From the NCBI RefSeq assembly GCF_000203795.2, contig NW_006281114.1:310001-374000 (forward strand): a stretch of 64,000 nt of DNA, in the 5' to 3' direction. Below are positions 22,589-33,861 of this stretch, piece by piece (within the stretch, counting starts at the first letter, position 1; each line of letters starts with the position of its first letter). A model generated the notes under the pieces. It had not been told where the DNA came from. It did no database searches and was given only the letters and a program-made list of their open reading frames with translations. This DNA comes from Batrachochytrium dendrobatidis JAM81 (Eukaryota > Chytridiomycota > Chytridiomycetes > Rhizophydiales). The position numbers and the translations under genes were made by a program.

Positions 22589-25500
22589 TTATTGCAGATC
22601 TTTTGTGGTAGAAAAGGTATGGTTTTCTTCAAAAAGTAGCACAGTTTTAGCAGTGACTTCGTCTACATGTGCTTCCGAGTTGATCTTTTTGACTCGGTTT
22701 GTTCGCTCATAATACCGTATCACGGGCAAACTAGCGTTCTCAAATGTCACAAGTCTCTTGCCAATACTTTCTAGATTGTCATCAGCACGCCCACTCGTCT
22801 CACCGCGCTTGAGTAAACGAGTCGTAAGAATTTCATTTGATGCTTCAAAGTACAATACGAACGTGCATCTTCCAATCACCGACTCAAACTAGAGTCAGCA
22901 CATGTTTATAACACCAGTGAAGGAATGATAAAAATAGACTCAGATTTAGTAAACTGCTATTGATATTACAAAATCAATGATCACCCTTACCAAATGTGCT
23001 TGCTCAATTGTACGTGGAAATCCATCAATGAGGTATCCAGGACCATCTTTTTTTTGATTCATTTCTGCCAACAAAAGCTTCATGATGACTTCCTACATTC
23101 GATACATATCTTAGCCTACTTATTACTGGTTTAATGGCACTTGATCAAGTGTTGACATACCATGGAAACCATTTTTCCCTGAGTCATGTCGGATTCAAGC
23201 TGAGCACCAAGCGGAGAACCTTTTTTAACTTCATCGCGTAGCAGGTCTCCAGTTGATAAATGGGTCAGACCATACTTTGCAACCAATCTGTCGCATTGTG
23301 TGCCTAGAGTCATTCAATGAATTTATCGCATCAATTGATACAGTTTCAAAATCACAAGGTACATTACTTTCAGTAGTTATTACCCTTTCCACTTCCAGGA
23401 CCACCCAGAACAAAAATAATCAACTGTCCTTCAAATGGCTGTTTGGTTTTCATGTAAGCAAAATTCACTTTTACTTGATCAAATACCTCGTCTGGTGCTC
23501 GAATAGATGATATCTACAAAATTCAAACATCATATTAGCAGTTAATGTTTAGGTAATCCAAGATCAAATTCTAAAGCAAGGAATATTACTTTCAAAGCAA
23601 TGCTCTTTGAAGTGTAGTATCTAATGACGGGCAAACTTTCATCGTGATACGTAATGAATCGCTTTCGGATCGTATCAATGTTGTCATCTGCACGACCACT
23701 AGTACGCCCACGTTCAACCAATCTTTTTTCCAAAATATTGAGCGGACATTCAAGGAAAAGTACAAACTTGGGGCTTCCAACCTATACATATTTATCAATC
23801 AATTTAGATCAGCTCAACAGAATTTGATCCAAAGATTACATGTGACGCTATAGTAAAGTAGTGATGATTTACCACACGCTCGAAATTCAAAGCCTGATCC
23901 ATTGCTCGAGGAAATCCATCTATATACAATAACAAATAAGTTTCTCATCACAAACAATCAGTCTAAAAAAGCATATCATTAATGTAAAAAACGTGCATAC
24001 CAATCAAAAATCCAGGTGCTGCAAAATTTCCCATGATTTCACGTATCAACAATTCCAGAATAATATGCTACAGTATAGTTGGTCAAACTACTGTGTTGAT
24101 CACATCTATAATTGATTTAAACCAACTTTAAGCTTACACTAGGTGCCATTGCTCCAACTAGAATGCATTGCTCAACCAATTGGCCTATGGCAGTTTTGTT
24201 TTCAATTTCTCGTCGAAGGAGATCACCCGTAGAAATATGGATAAAGTCAAACTCCTTTACAATTTTTTCGCACAGGGTGCCCTTTCCTAAAAACACAAGT
24301 ATCAGAATTGTATTATTTCACAAGTTAAACTTGAAATATTGACTTCTCACCAGATCCAGGACCACCTGCAACACAAAATCAGTCAGCAAGCATGCACAAA
24401 CAGTCAGAAGCATTTGCTCAAGTATAAACAATTGGATTAAACGAGTAATGATCACTAACCTAAAATAAAGACAAGATTTGGGTGGTGAAGGGGTTCGGGA
24501 GGAATAAACACCAATCTGGCATCGTCATAAACCCTATCAATGGCATTTTCTGAAGAAATCTAATTGATTATACAGTCGACTGTTAAATTCAAAATAAATG
24601 ATTGAACTAATAGGCTATCCATAACCATACCTCGACACATTTCCCCTTGCTTTTATAGTATTCGATAACGGGCAAACTCTGCTCATTAAAAGTATGAAAT
24701 CTTTTTTTGATCGTGTCCAGATTATCGTCTGCACGCCCGCTTGTCTTTCCACGCTCCAGCAGTCTTTGTTCTAAAACTGGGAGACTGCACGTGAATGCCA
24801 ATACAGCACGGCATGGTCCAATCTAGCAGCGATATACCTCAAATAAGTAAAAATCATATCTAGCAAACGTAATAATACAACGTTTTAAAACATTGAAATG
24901 CTACCGTTTTTTCAAACTCCAATGCCTGATCCATTGCACGAGGAAATCCATCTATGTAAATTACAAAGTACCATTAGCCATGGCCATTTTAAAACTACAC
25001 GATTGATGCTAAAAAGATGGACACTCTATACAATCTAATCAATCCATACCAATTAGAAATCCAATTGATGCAATATTTTTTTCAATCTCCTTTCGTAGAA
25101 GCGACAGAATCAAATCCTACAGTCAATAAAACCATACTGTAAGTAGAGCAATGACGAGAATGATTAAAAATTGGTACAACACCATTACCATTGGAACAAT
25201 TTTTCCTTCTTTCATCAGCTCACTTGCTAGGATTCCGACCTCAGTACCACGCTCCACTTCACCTCGTAGCAAATCGCCAGCAGATAAATGAGTAAGCTGA
25301 AACTCTTTGACAAGCCGTTCACATTGAGTTCCCTTTCCTATATAAAACAAAGTTGTGCGTGTAAATCAATAGACAACTCGTGTCGAATGATACATCTGCA
25401 ATCAGTCGACAACCTACCTGATCCAGGACCACCTATAATCAACATTACCAATACCAAATTTATCAGTCGTGGCAAGCATGTCTTAGTTTGGTTGGTGTAA

Positions 25501-27176
25501 ATAAGAGCATATTCAACAATCAATTGCAGTTACCCAATATGAAAACAATATTTGGATGGTAGAGCGGGGGATCAACAAAACACTGTTGAACCTCGTCATA
25601 TACTTCGTCAGGAGATTGTTCGGATGAAATCTGTTAAAATAAACTAGTGAGTATTGAGATTGGGCCGGTTATTTGATGACATCTTGCTCATTTCTGAATG
25701 TCAACCAACCTTGAAGCATCTTCCTGCATTTTTGAAAAATTCAATGACAGGATAGCTGGTTTCCACAAATGTATGGAATCGTTTCTTGATGGTTTCCATG
25801 TTATCGTCTGCTCTGCCGCTGCTTTTCCCTCTTTCAAGTAGTCGTTGTTCAAGAACGGATTCAGAACACTCAAAGTAGAGAACAAACCTGCACCGAGCAA
25901 TCTGTTGGTGAACTTGAGGTAGTTAGAAACCTTTTGTGTTCATCACTTGGTCGTGAATACGCCTCTTTATCGGCAATAAGGATTTAGCTTTTCGGCCACT
26001 CTCATTAGCCTTCAACTCACCTTGCTTTCAAACGCTTCTGCTTGGTCCAATTGACGGGGAAATCCATCAATCAAGAATCCTTTTGCTGCAGGCGCCGTCT
26101 CCATGGCTTCAGTGAGCAACCGCAGTGTGATATCCTACACATTAAAATATGGCTTAGACTTTGAATACATACACTTGTAACCACCATTGCTGCTTTACAA
26201 TAGCAGAGGACCGATCCACTCCACTGTCCGCTTAATCAAAGTTTCACACTCACCGTGGGCACTATTTTTCCCTCCTTCATCATCGAGTCGAGTTGCTTTC
26301 CTAAGCTTGAGCCTGTAGCCACTTCATTTCTGAGAAGATCCCCAGCTGATAGATGCGTGTAATTGAATTCTTTGGCTATGCGAACACATTGAGTTCCTTT
26401 CCCTATACATAAGAAGCGATTAGTCAACTCGGTCGCCTTCAGCTAAAATACATAGATTCCATTTCCTACCCGATCCTGGCCCTCCTGTAGTTTTAAACAG
26501 TAATTGGTGAAGATGTAGTGTTAGATTTAACTACAATCGGGTTGATGCCGCTGCATTTGGCTTTAAAAATATCTCACCTAAAACAAATACGATATTATTC
26601 CATGCTTGTCCTCGACTTGTTATCTGGGGTGTGGTTGTGATGGAAGTATCCTTGAAAGCACGATCGGTTGCAGATTGAATAGGCGGAAGCACTATGGATA
26701 TGCGCTTCTGTACACCAATCTCCGTAATCAAACTGGGTGCTTGATGCTCATTACTCTGATGCGCATGAGTGGTGGATATGCGTGGTAGTACTGTGTTTCC
26801 AATCTTACTCTTACGGACAACAATACTGTCCTGTCTGGAGTTGCGTGATAAAAGTACAATGGGTGGTAAAAATGTATCCCATCGCAGTGTTGGTTGCGCA
26901 GAAAGCAACTCGTTGGCTCGTATTTTTTGAATACAGCATTCCATGTACTCTAAGGGATCTGAAGGTTTATTATATGTGATTCCTGCTACAATACTCTACC
27001 AACCGAATGGTTCATTAGCCATATTCTTTTAGCGTGTTGATCGAGTTGTATTTTTGAAACCTAAATTCAAACGCTACTCGATTGCTCACCTCCAGTATTT
27101 GTCGCATTCGCTGTTCCTCAAAGTACTTGCATGAATCTGTTGAAAGCTCATCATTTAGAAACCAATTTGTACTCAT
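22589..27176 (-). CDS. Adenylate kinase with four tandem catalytic domains (flagellar type)
   Basis: Minus strand, ATG at 27174-27176, stop at 22589, more than 15 exons, roughly 940-950 aa. The N-terminal 165 residues include DPLEYMECCIQKIRANE, like the docking helix before kinase domains in flagellar adenylate kinases. Four complete nucleoside-monophosphate kinase domains follow (P-loops near 26480, 25425, 24360 and 23390). Each has a P-loop GGPGSGKGT, an AMP site HLSAGDLLR (or HISTGDLLR/HLSTGDLLR), LIDGFPR or a close form, and a lid RGxxSGRADDN. Tandem-domain adenylate kinases are known from sea urchin sperm flagella (three domains), where they make ATP from two ADP along the axoneme. Four domains in a flagellated fungus suggests the same job in the zoospore. 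Domains I-III share intron positions; domain IV does not. All four look catalytically intact. Confidence 0.9.
24351..24365 (-). other. 15-nt P-loop microexon, kinase domain III
   Basis: GTGGTCCTGGATCTG, bounded by TTGCAG and GTGAGA, is in the same position and phase as in domains I and II. In domain IV the P-loop is instead continuous through GGPGSGK. Confidence 0.85.
25418..25432 (-). other. 15-nt P-loop microexon, kinase domain II
   Basis: GTGGTCCTGGATCAG, bounded by ATTATAG and GTAGGT, encodes the same P-loop residues in the same phase as in domain I. Confidence 0.85.
26470..26484 (-). other. 15-nt P-loop microexon, kinase domain I
   Basis: GAGGGCCAGGATCGG, bounded by CTACAG and GTAGGA, encodes the central part of GGPGSG. 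Both neighbouring introns (93 and 67 nt) are needed to keep the P-loop in frame. Confidence 0.85.
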
Positions 27177-27534
27177 AGTTGTCTATCCTCTTGCTATTTT
27201 GAGTATGGGTAACTCGACTAATTTGACCAAAATAGTTTAAACAGCCACGTGTTTGACCGAGTTTCCACTAGCCAAAATCTCCACCCCTTTGGATCTGCCT
27301 ATTATTCTGATTCTACTAAAACGTTCTGTGTAATACTTTTATGGAACCTATCAAGATTTAAACTAAAGCAATTGATATTTTTCTGTTTATTGGCAGCGAT
27401 GAGTTGAAGTGATAATTTATTGAATCCAATGACGTCCAAAACGTTTCAACTCGCTGGTTTCCATACTTTATTTGTTCCTCAAATAGATTTTATATTTTCT
27501 TTCAAGAAAAATGCATGTCATTATCAAGACACGT
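27177..27534. other. Promoter region of the adenylate kinase gene
   Basis: About 360 bp between the SEC5 stop and the kinase start, both on the minus strand. AT-rich; no copy of the recurrent motif and no exon seen. Confidence 0.5.
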
Positions 27535-30500
27535 TCAATCGTCTCTTTCTGCATTCGTGCCATCCCGAAAGCAAGCAAACTGTACTTCTGTAGACTTTTT
27601 CGATTGTTGAAGGTATCCTTTTACACGAAGCAAAGCATCATTTAAGAGTGTTTGTGACTGATCTGCACGCACGGTACTACGTTCTACAGTGTCATATATC
27701 ATCCCCATAACCGAAATGGTTTCTGGTGTATCATATGCCTTGAGTGTGTGATGAAAAAACTCGGTTTCAAGCGTAGCCTAAATTTTGGTATACCAATAGT
27801 TGCAAAATATTATCAGTCTTGTAGATATCGCCTTTTAAAATAACTCGGTGTTTTACCTGTAGCATTCCACTTGTGCTAAAAGAGTCAACGGATCGATATG
27901 CCATCAGAATACAGTTTGAAAGCGAGAGCAGCATTTCACTCATTATGCGCTGCACATGTGATTTGGATACCTCACTAATTGCTGCATGAACCAGAACCAA
28001 ATGTAAAAGAACTTGGTGACAGTATGAACGCACATCTGCCAGGAACATATAAGCAGATGAGAAATCTATTGGATCACACACATATACTTGATCAGTCCAG
28101 TTGGCATGTTCTCACCTTGTGTTTTTGCCAATGTCTGCCAATCTAGTCCTGATGACAGTATACCCGATTCCAAAAGGGGCTTGATAGTTATCATTTGGCG
28201 ACGAACATAGTTTTTTACCAAAAGACTATCAAGATAGTCCACTGTGTCGCATAAACTCTAGTGTCGATGATCGCACATTTGATTAGTCATCAATACATTT
28301 TTGTTTCAAGTCAATAGCTTGATCTAAAACAAAGCGTACTTTTACTTCTGTTCGAACAAGAGTTCGAAGCTTTTGTTCAAGCATGTTTGACATTTTGGGA
28401 ATAAATACTGTTTTTATAAATGCAAGATTTCCCAGAATCACAAAGCTACGTGTCTCCTACAAATGGTGCAAAGTCAGAATTCGTCCATACAGCTATTGAC
28501 TGGTTCAATCAGTGATAAAAACTTACAATACTATGCATGATCAACTTTCTATTCTTTTTGTTTGTCCATCGACTGTCGGCGTTTTTACTGGAAAATGGAA
28601 GGCGAGTTCCAAAATTTCCAGAAACCCATTGTGGATGGATTACCGAATATTGTTCATCTAGTCTTACAAAAGATGAGTTGTCTATGCTTTGTTGAGTTGC
28701 AAGGCATTGGAGTCCATCAAGAAAAAGATACTGTGACTCAAAGCAAGCAAATTTGATTTTATCAACCATGGACTGTCTTGATGTTGTTATCGCTGTATAC
28801 CCTCGAGATTCTTTTGATAATTGAGACGTATTTGTCACGGTACCTAATGTTTCCGTGGTTGATGGATAGAATAGCGCCGAGTGAATATAGCCAAGAGTGC
28901 GAACTAAAAATTTCGACAGCCGATAAAATAGTTTGACCATAGAAGTCGAGTCTGATAATACTGATTCGGTCGACCGTGTCGACATGGCTGAATTCGCTTC
29001 ATAAGACCAATCCTCGTACATGTAAAACTGCGCACTTGCTGTGTTGCAAATTGGTACACAGTTCAATTTTAGCATTATCAAGCTCAACGATACAAAAATA
29101 TCAAAACAGTTTTTATAGATTCATACTTGTTTGGAATCCTTCGCAAATACACTCCACCAATCTGTTTTGAGATTGAGTCAGAGCAATCGAAAGACCACTA
29201 ATGGCAGCATCCTCGCGTATAAACAACAAATGACGAATTTCAGAGTACATTTGTGAAAGAACCGATACGATTTTTGTTGAATAATGAGTAGCGATCAGTG
29301 GATGAGATATTAGATGAGCGAATCGACTTGGATGATGAGAAACGGCCAAAGGCTCTAAATGTATCAGACATTCTTCAAACACTGCATCAAATTTGTTTGC
29401 GTTTGACTCGCTTCCTCTCTTTGTATCCGTATTTAGTGTATCTATGCTGATTCCCTGTATATTAATTGGAGGTGTATCTTGAGGTGTATCGTTATCTTGG
29501 AAATTGCCTTTACTCATATCTTGAGTTTCAAGCATGAGTATCAGCTCTGAAAACGACATTTTCAATCCAAATGTATCTTCCAATATGGCTGCTATCAAAT
29601 CAGTGATACTTTTAAATATTTTATCCACCATTTGAATTCGAGACGCTTGAGTAGCTTTGCGATTAGAGTCATTTGCTTTAGTCTAACAATAATAAGCATT
29701 AGACTGCCAACTATATCTTAAACTTTATGAACAATGAGAACATACTTTGCTAAGCTTTCCATCAATATATAACTTGCAAATTCTACAAAAGTCTGGCAAG
29801 CGGCTGCATAGTAGTGAGCACACTTCTTGAATGAAGCGTAGGGTAAGTTTCCAAGCCTGTGCGTCATCATTATTGGCTGCAGTAATTTGACCAACAGATG
29901 GTATATAGAAATTCGTGAGCAAGACACGTTAAACTGTGGGTGTAGTGAGCAATCAAGTGATTTCCGTGATACTTACAAAACAACAACTCAAAGTTGTGAA
30001 AGATAGATTGACTAAGTCCTTGTTTAAGATCATACAAACTCAGGTAATCTGTGCTGCGTCTAAATGCAATAGGAGCCTTTTGATTGTTTGTGTTGATGCC
30101 CATCGAGCTTCCTTCATTGGTTGATTTGTGTTCAGCAACCTTGTCATCCGATTCATTTTGGGTGTCCTGATTCAAAAAGCTTGTCAAGGTGTCATAATTT
30201 TGCCCAACATTGCATCTACTTGGAAAAGCTTGACGAACACCTATGTTGTATAAATCAAATGTAAACTTTCAGATGGCCAAACAGACTAAATTGTATCAAC
30301 TTAAATTACCATATAGCTTGGATATATATGTTTTGTGGCAATCTTTAATCTTGTCTACAAGCCACAGATACTGACGTTCCAAAAAGCACATGATGGGGCT
30401 TTTTTCTGAATCTAAATCTACCAAATAACTGTATTTTATAGTTGTAGAGTTAGATTCAAATACAAATACTGTATTGATTCATGAGTACTGTACCTGATAA

Positions 30501-32210
30501 GTTTCTCCTGGGCATCGACTGAATTTGAAGAATCTCCAAGTTTAGCAAACAGCTCAGTTCGAAATTGACCAACAATCCGTTCCACTTCGTTCCATACTTT
30601 TTCAAATACAGCCTGGTGGGTTTTTGGAAGCAGTGCAGACGAATCTTTGGTACCACGAAAGTCTTTTCCAGGCTGCACCACATCTGAAAACGACGAATGC
30701 ATCAAATATTTTCCCTTTTTATAATCGCGAACTGCACCATCATATTTGTCCTGGCCACATAAGCAAGGTTAGCACTGATCCTATTTCTTATATGCAATAG
30801 ACCTTGTAATTGTGTACCTTGTTGATTTGATCGATTAATGAGCTAGGCAAATTAAAAAAGAATTTCCATCCTTCAAGAATTCCCAGAGTGATACGGATTT
30901 TGTCACCGTTTGAACGACGACCAAGAACTGGTCCATACAGATTGTTTGCATTTGACTCCAACTCTAAACCATACCAAGTCAGTATTGTAAACTGTAGTCT
31001 GTTTTAAAAGTGATTGACATACCTTCCAAGGCTTTTGCAAAAGGGGCTATTCCATAATTTGACGACGAGACGAGATTCTTTTGACACATTTCACGATAGA
31101 AAGCTAATTAAAAACACATGAGTATGGTTTGTAAATACAAAGACAATTAAATTGGTACCTACTATCGATTGTTCCTTTAGCGCTCACAAATTTTGCAAAG
31201 TGTTTTTTTACAAGCCCTTTGATGATTTCATTTCGCTGCTCAATCGACATTTTTAAATGCACTGCTCCTTGTTCAAATTCCTTGTAAAGAGTGAGTCGGT
31301 GCACCTCCTTTAAAAAAAGATTTGGATCAAAGGATTTTTCAGAAATAAAAATAGATGGGACTGTTTTTGGTTTAGTACGGGGTGATGTTTGCATGCCAAT
31401 GAAAAGTATTGATGCAAGTAGCATGTTCAAGAAACGATACCTCCTGGCTGGAATGCAGTGGATTCTCTTCGCTTTCCTCGTCTTTACACGATTAATCATT
31501 AGTTTTGCAATGTATGGTGTCAGGTTGACATTAAATGTGAAATCCAATCAATACCTCAAAATTGTTTCTTTAATTCCTAGTGGATCTGATGTATCCAAGC
31601 GACCATCGGGTGTGACACGCTGCGTCTGAATCAGTTTGGTTGGAGATTCCGACCCCAAAGCAAGAGGATTGGATGCATTGCTTGACATGGGAGTCGTGAC
31701 AAGTGCTAGACTCGGGTCGTTTACCCATTTTCGAGGGAAAAGAGTGTCAAGGCCATAAAAATTAAGGACTAACCATGCATGCAATGCGTACCAACATGAT
31801 TTTTTGACCATACTATTAGTAGAAATACAAACTAGATTCAAAAAATAGTTTATTTATACCTGCAGCCTGTTCCTCTGCGTTCCATTTGCTGGTATCGCCT
31901 GCACTTAGTCCCGAACTTTTGTGAAGATCATCGGTGCTTCCCTTTGTAGGCTGCCAAGTGCCGTCTGTGCTGTCTTCATCATCAGATTTGTCTTCATACT
32001 CGCTATCACTTGCTGCACTCCAAAAGAGTTAAAAACACCGTTTATATGTTGAACTCAATGACAATACAGCTTACTCTCAATGGCCTTGGGTTGAATAACT
32101 TGCTGTTTTAGTTTACTGCCAAAGTTTGTTAATTTGCTATTTCCATTCTTGTTTTGGAGTATTGACGAAGATGGAGATATCCCAGATACTTTGCTAGATA
32201 CATCACTCAT
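27535..32210 (-). CDS. SEC5: Exocyst complex subunit SEC5
   Basis: Minus strand from the ATG at 32208-32210 to the TGA at 27535-27537, with about 15 exons. The N-terminal 100 residues are disordered. The Sec5 signature follows: DPLGIKETIL, then FDPNLFLKEVHRLTLYKEFEQG, then LKMSIEQRNEIIKGLVKKHF and FVSAKGTID. Past it comes a long helical rod (for example KVWNEVERIVGQFRTELFAKL and the MSEMLLSLSNCILMAYRSVD segment near the end), with the last exon ending FRDGTNAERDD. Sec5 is a core subunit of the octameric exocyst that tethers secretory vesicles to the plasma membrane. Several inner exon borders, especially near 31550-31850, are approximate. I see no TIG domain like that at the N-terminus of animal Sec5. 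Confidence 0.85.
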
Positions 32211-32390
32211 GCTAGTTTTGGTAAACATGTTAAACGCGTTCAGCAGCAGATATGCTGAGATGACACGTCATGGCTGCGACAAAGCATAACAGAACATCAG
32301 AGATATAAACTGAAAAACTCGTTGTTTTTATTAAAAAATCAATCAAGTAGTAGACAAATTTGAATCTATTTGACACTATCAGTAAGTAGA

Positions 32391-33442
32391 CTAGCGATTT
32401 TCCTCGGCATCATCAAACTGGTTAGTGTTTTGATTTGTCACAGCAGTTCTAGAAGCAGCCAACACATGTTCTTTACTGTCAGTCAAACCTGTTGCATTTG
32501 AAGTTATATTTCCATTGGCATCTTGAATTATTTGCTCAGACTCGGTTTCAGGAACATCTGTTTCAGGAATATCAGGTCGTGTTGTGATTCCAAACACTGA
32601 TTCAAGATGTTCCAATGCAGCCTATATTTACAAATTTTAGAAAACCGCTCAACTTTAAAGTATACGCTACATTACTAACCCTTCCAACTTCGCTAAACTG
32701 GAGATCTTCTGCAGTGGCTGGATCAAATGTCCAGGCTTCATTGTCTGATTCGTCTTCATCCATGTCCATGTCAGGATCAGGATGCAAGGCAGCACAGTCT
32801 GACATGGCTTGATAAATTGCATCCACTGAGTATACATATGTTAGATGGAGTCATCCAGGGAATCAAATAGGCATCCAAGAGTAGAGTACATACATGATGT
32901 TGGATCGTCTGGAACCAATCGCATTTCAATTGATGAATCACCATCAGCAATACTTGCTTCTGTAGAGGGATCGTTAACAGAAGCGGCAGTGCCTGTATTT
33001 TCAGTACAAGCGGATCCAGATATTTGACAGTAAATATAAGGACCTTCAGCAATGAGATCACCCTGACGAGAAATGGCATGTATCATAATAGAAGGATAGT
33101 CGATTGATACATTGATTTTTGTGGCTGGATCAAACCATAGTAGTTGACTTTTCAAAGGTGCATCAAATCATAAAACCAGCAGTTGAATCATAAACGTCAG
33201 CAACAAGTATAGTTGAATTTAATAAAATAAATGGAAACTCTTTCAAGCAGATTACTCGATAGCTACCTTTGAGTTATATAGAGGTCACCTTTTGGTGGAA
33301 TAGACATACCAGCGAGCACAGGATCGAAAGCCAATTTCACATTTTTTTGAATATGCAAAGCAATATTCCTTGAAGTATTGCCTGAATATGACGCTTCAGG
33401 TGCTTGAATTTCTGGATCACCACTGGTTACAAGAATTGGCAT
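32391..33442 (-). CDS. ICLN: Methylosome subunit pICln
   Basis: Minus strand from the ATG at 33440-33442 to the TAG at 32391-32393, four or five exons. pICln landmarks in order are GDLYITQ, then LLWFDPATKINVSIDYPSIM, HAISRQGDLIAEGPYIY, a low-complexity insert, EMRLVPDD, AIYQAMSDCAALHPDPDMD with an acidic run, and a C-terminal NQFDDAE. The last matches the QFEDA end of the animal protein, the site known to bind Sm proteins or PRMT5. pICln has a PH-like fold, binds Sm proteins and hands them to the methylosome for arginine methylation and snRNP assembly. It is divergent from PRO1 across a spacer holding two oppositely oriented copies of the recurrent motif. Confidence 0.9.
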
Positions 33443-33572
33443 TTGATGTTGTTAAGATGCTGGTAAAACCTTGAGTTGGTTTTTGTATAATTTTGGATAT
33501 TTTTACCAAAAATATAAAATATAAAATAGGCTGAAATTGCAGCCAACACCACACAATTGCTTAATTTGCAGT

Positions 33573-33593
33573 CGTATTCATGTAAAATGAAAT
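33573..33593 (-). promoter_or_regulatory. Copy of the TTTTACRTGAATACG motif upstream of pICln
   Basis: On the minus strand the core reads ATTTTACATGAATACG, and it ends about 130 nt upstream of the pICln ATG in the same orientation as the gene. Confidence 0.65.
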
Positions 33594-33823
33594 GTCAAGG
33601 ATGTTTGTAATAAGATTGTTTTTTGATGATTGATATGAAAGCAACAGTATATTCCCAAGATTACTTTTTTTTGAAAGCGTATTTGTGTGATTTTAGAACA
33701 CCATGATGGAATTGTACGAGTTTTGGTGATTGTACAATGTGTGGTTATGTCAAGAAAAAAGAATAGTTTGTATTACAATATTGTGTTTTGAGTATTTATT
33801 CCAGTCATTGCACGATACAAGTG

Positions 33824-33844
33824 TTTTATTTTACGTGAATACGG
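33824..33844 (+). promoter_or_regulatory. Copy of the TTTTACRTGAATACG motif upstream of PRO1
   Basis: The core ATTTTACGTGAATACGG ends 18 nt before the PRO1 start codon, in the same orientation. Confidence 0.65.
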
Positions 33845-33861
33845 ATCTAATATTGGTTGAA

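Larger units (their letters stand above)
33443..33861. other. Divergent promoter region of pICln and PRO1
   Basis: About 420 bp. It contains two copies of the TTTTACRTGAATACG motif, one facing each gene (see separate entries). I see nothing else. Confidence 0.7.

Noticed and set aside
25941..25955. CGTGAATACG in an adenylate kinase intron as another copy of the promoter motif
   Set aside because: It lacks the T-rich lead (TTTTA) and lies inside an intron, so I counted it as chance.
26606..26979. Plus-strand ORFs opposite the adenylate kinase N-terminus
   Set aside because: They are antisense shadows of an exon with clear family motifs (DPLEYMECC...) on the minus strand.
22589..27176. Four separate tandem adenylate kinase genes
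   Set aside because: No start or stop codons separate the domains. The exons between them (for example HHPNLVFILG leading into the next P-loop) splice in phase into the following domain.
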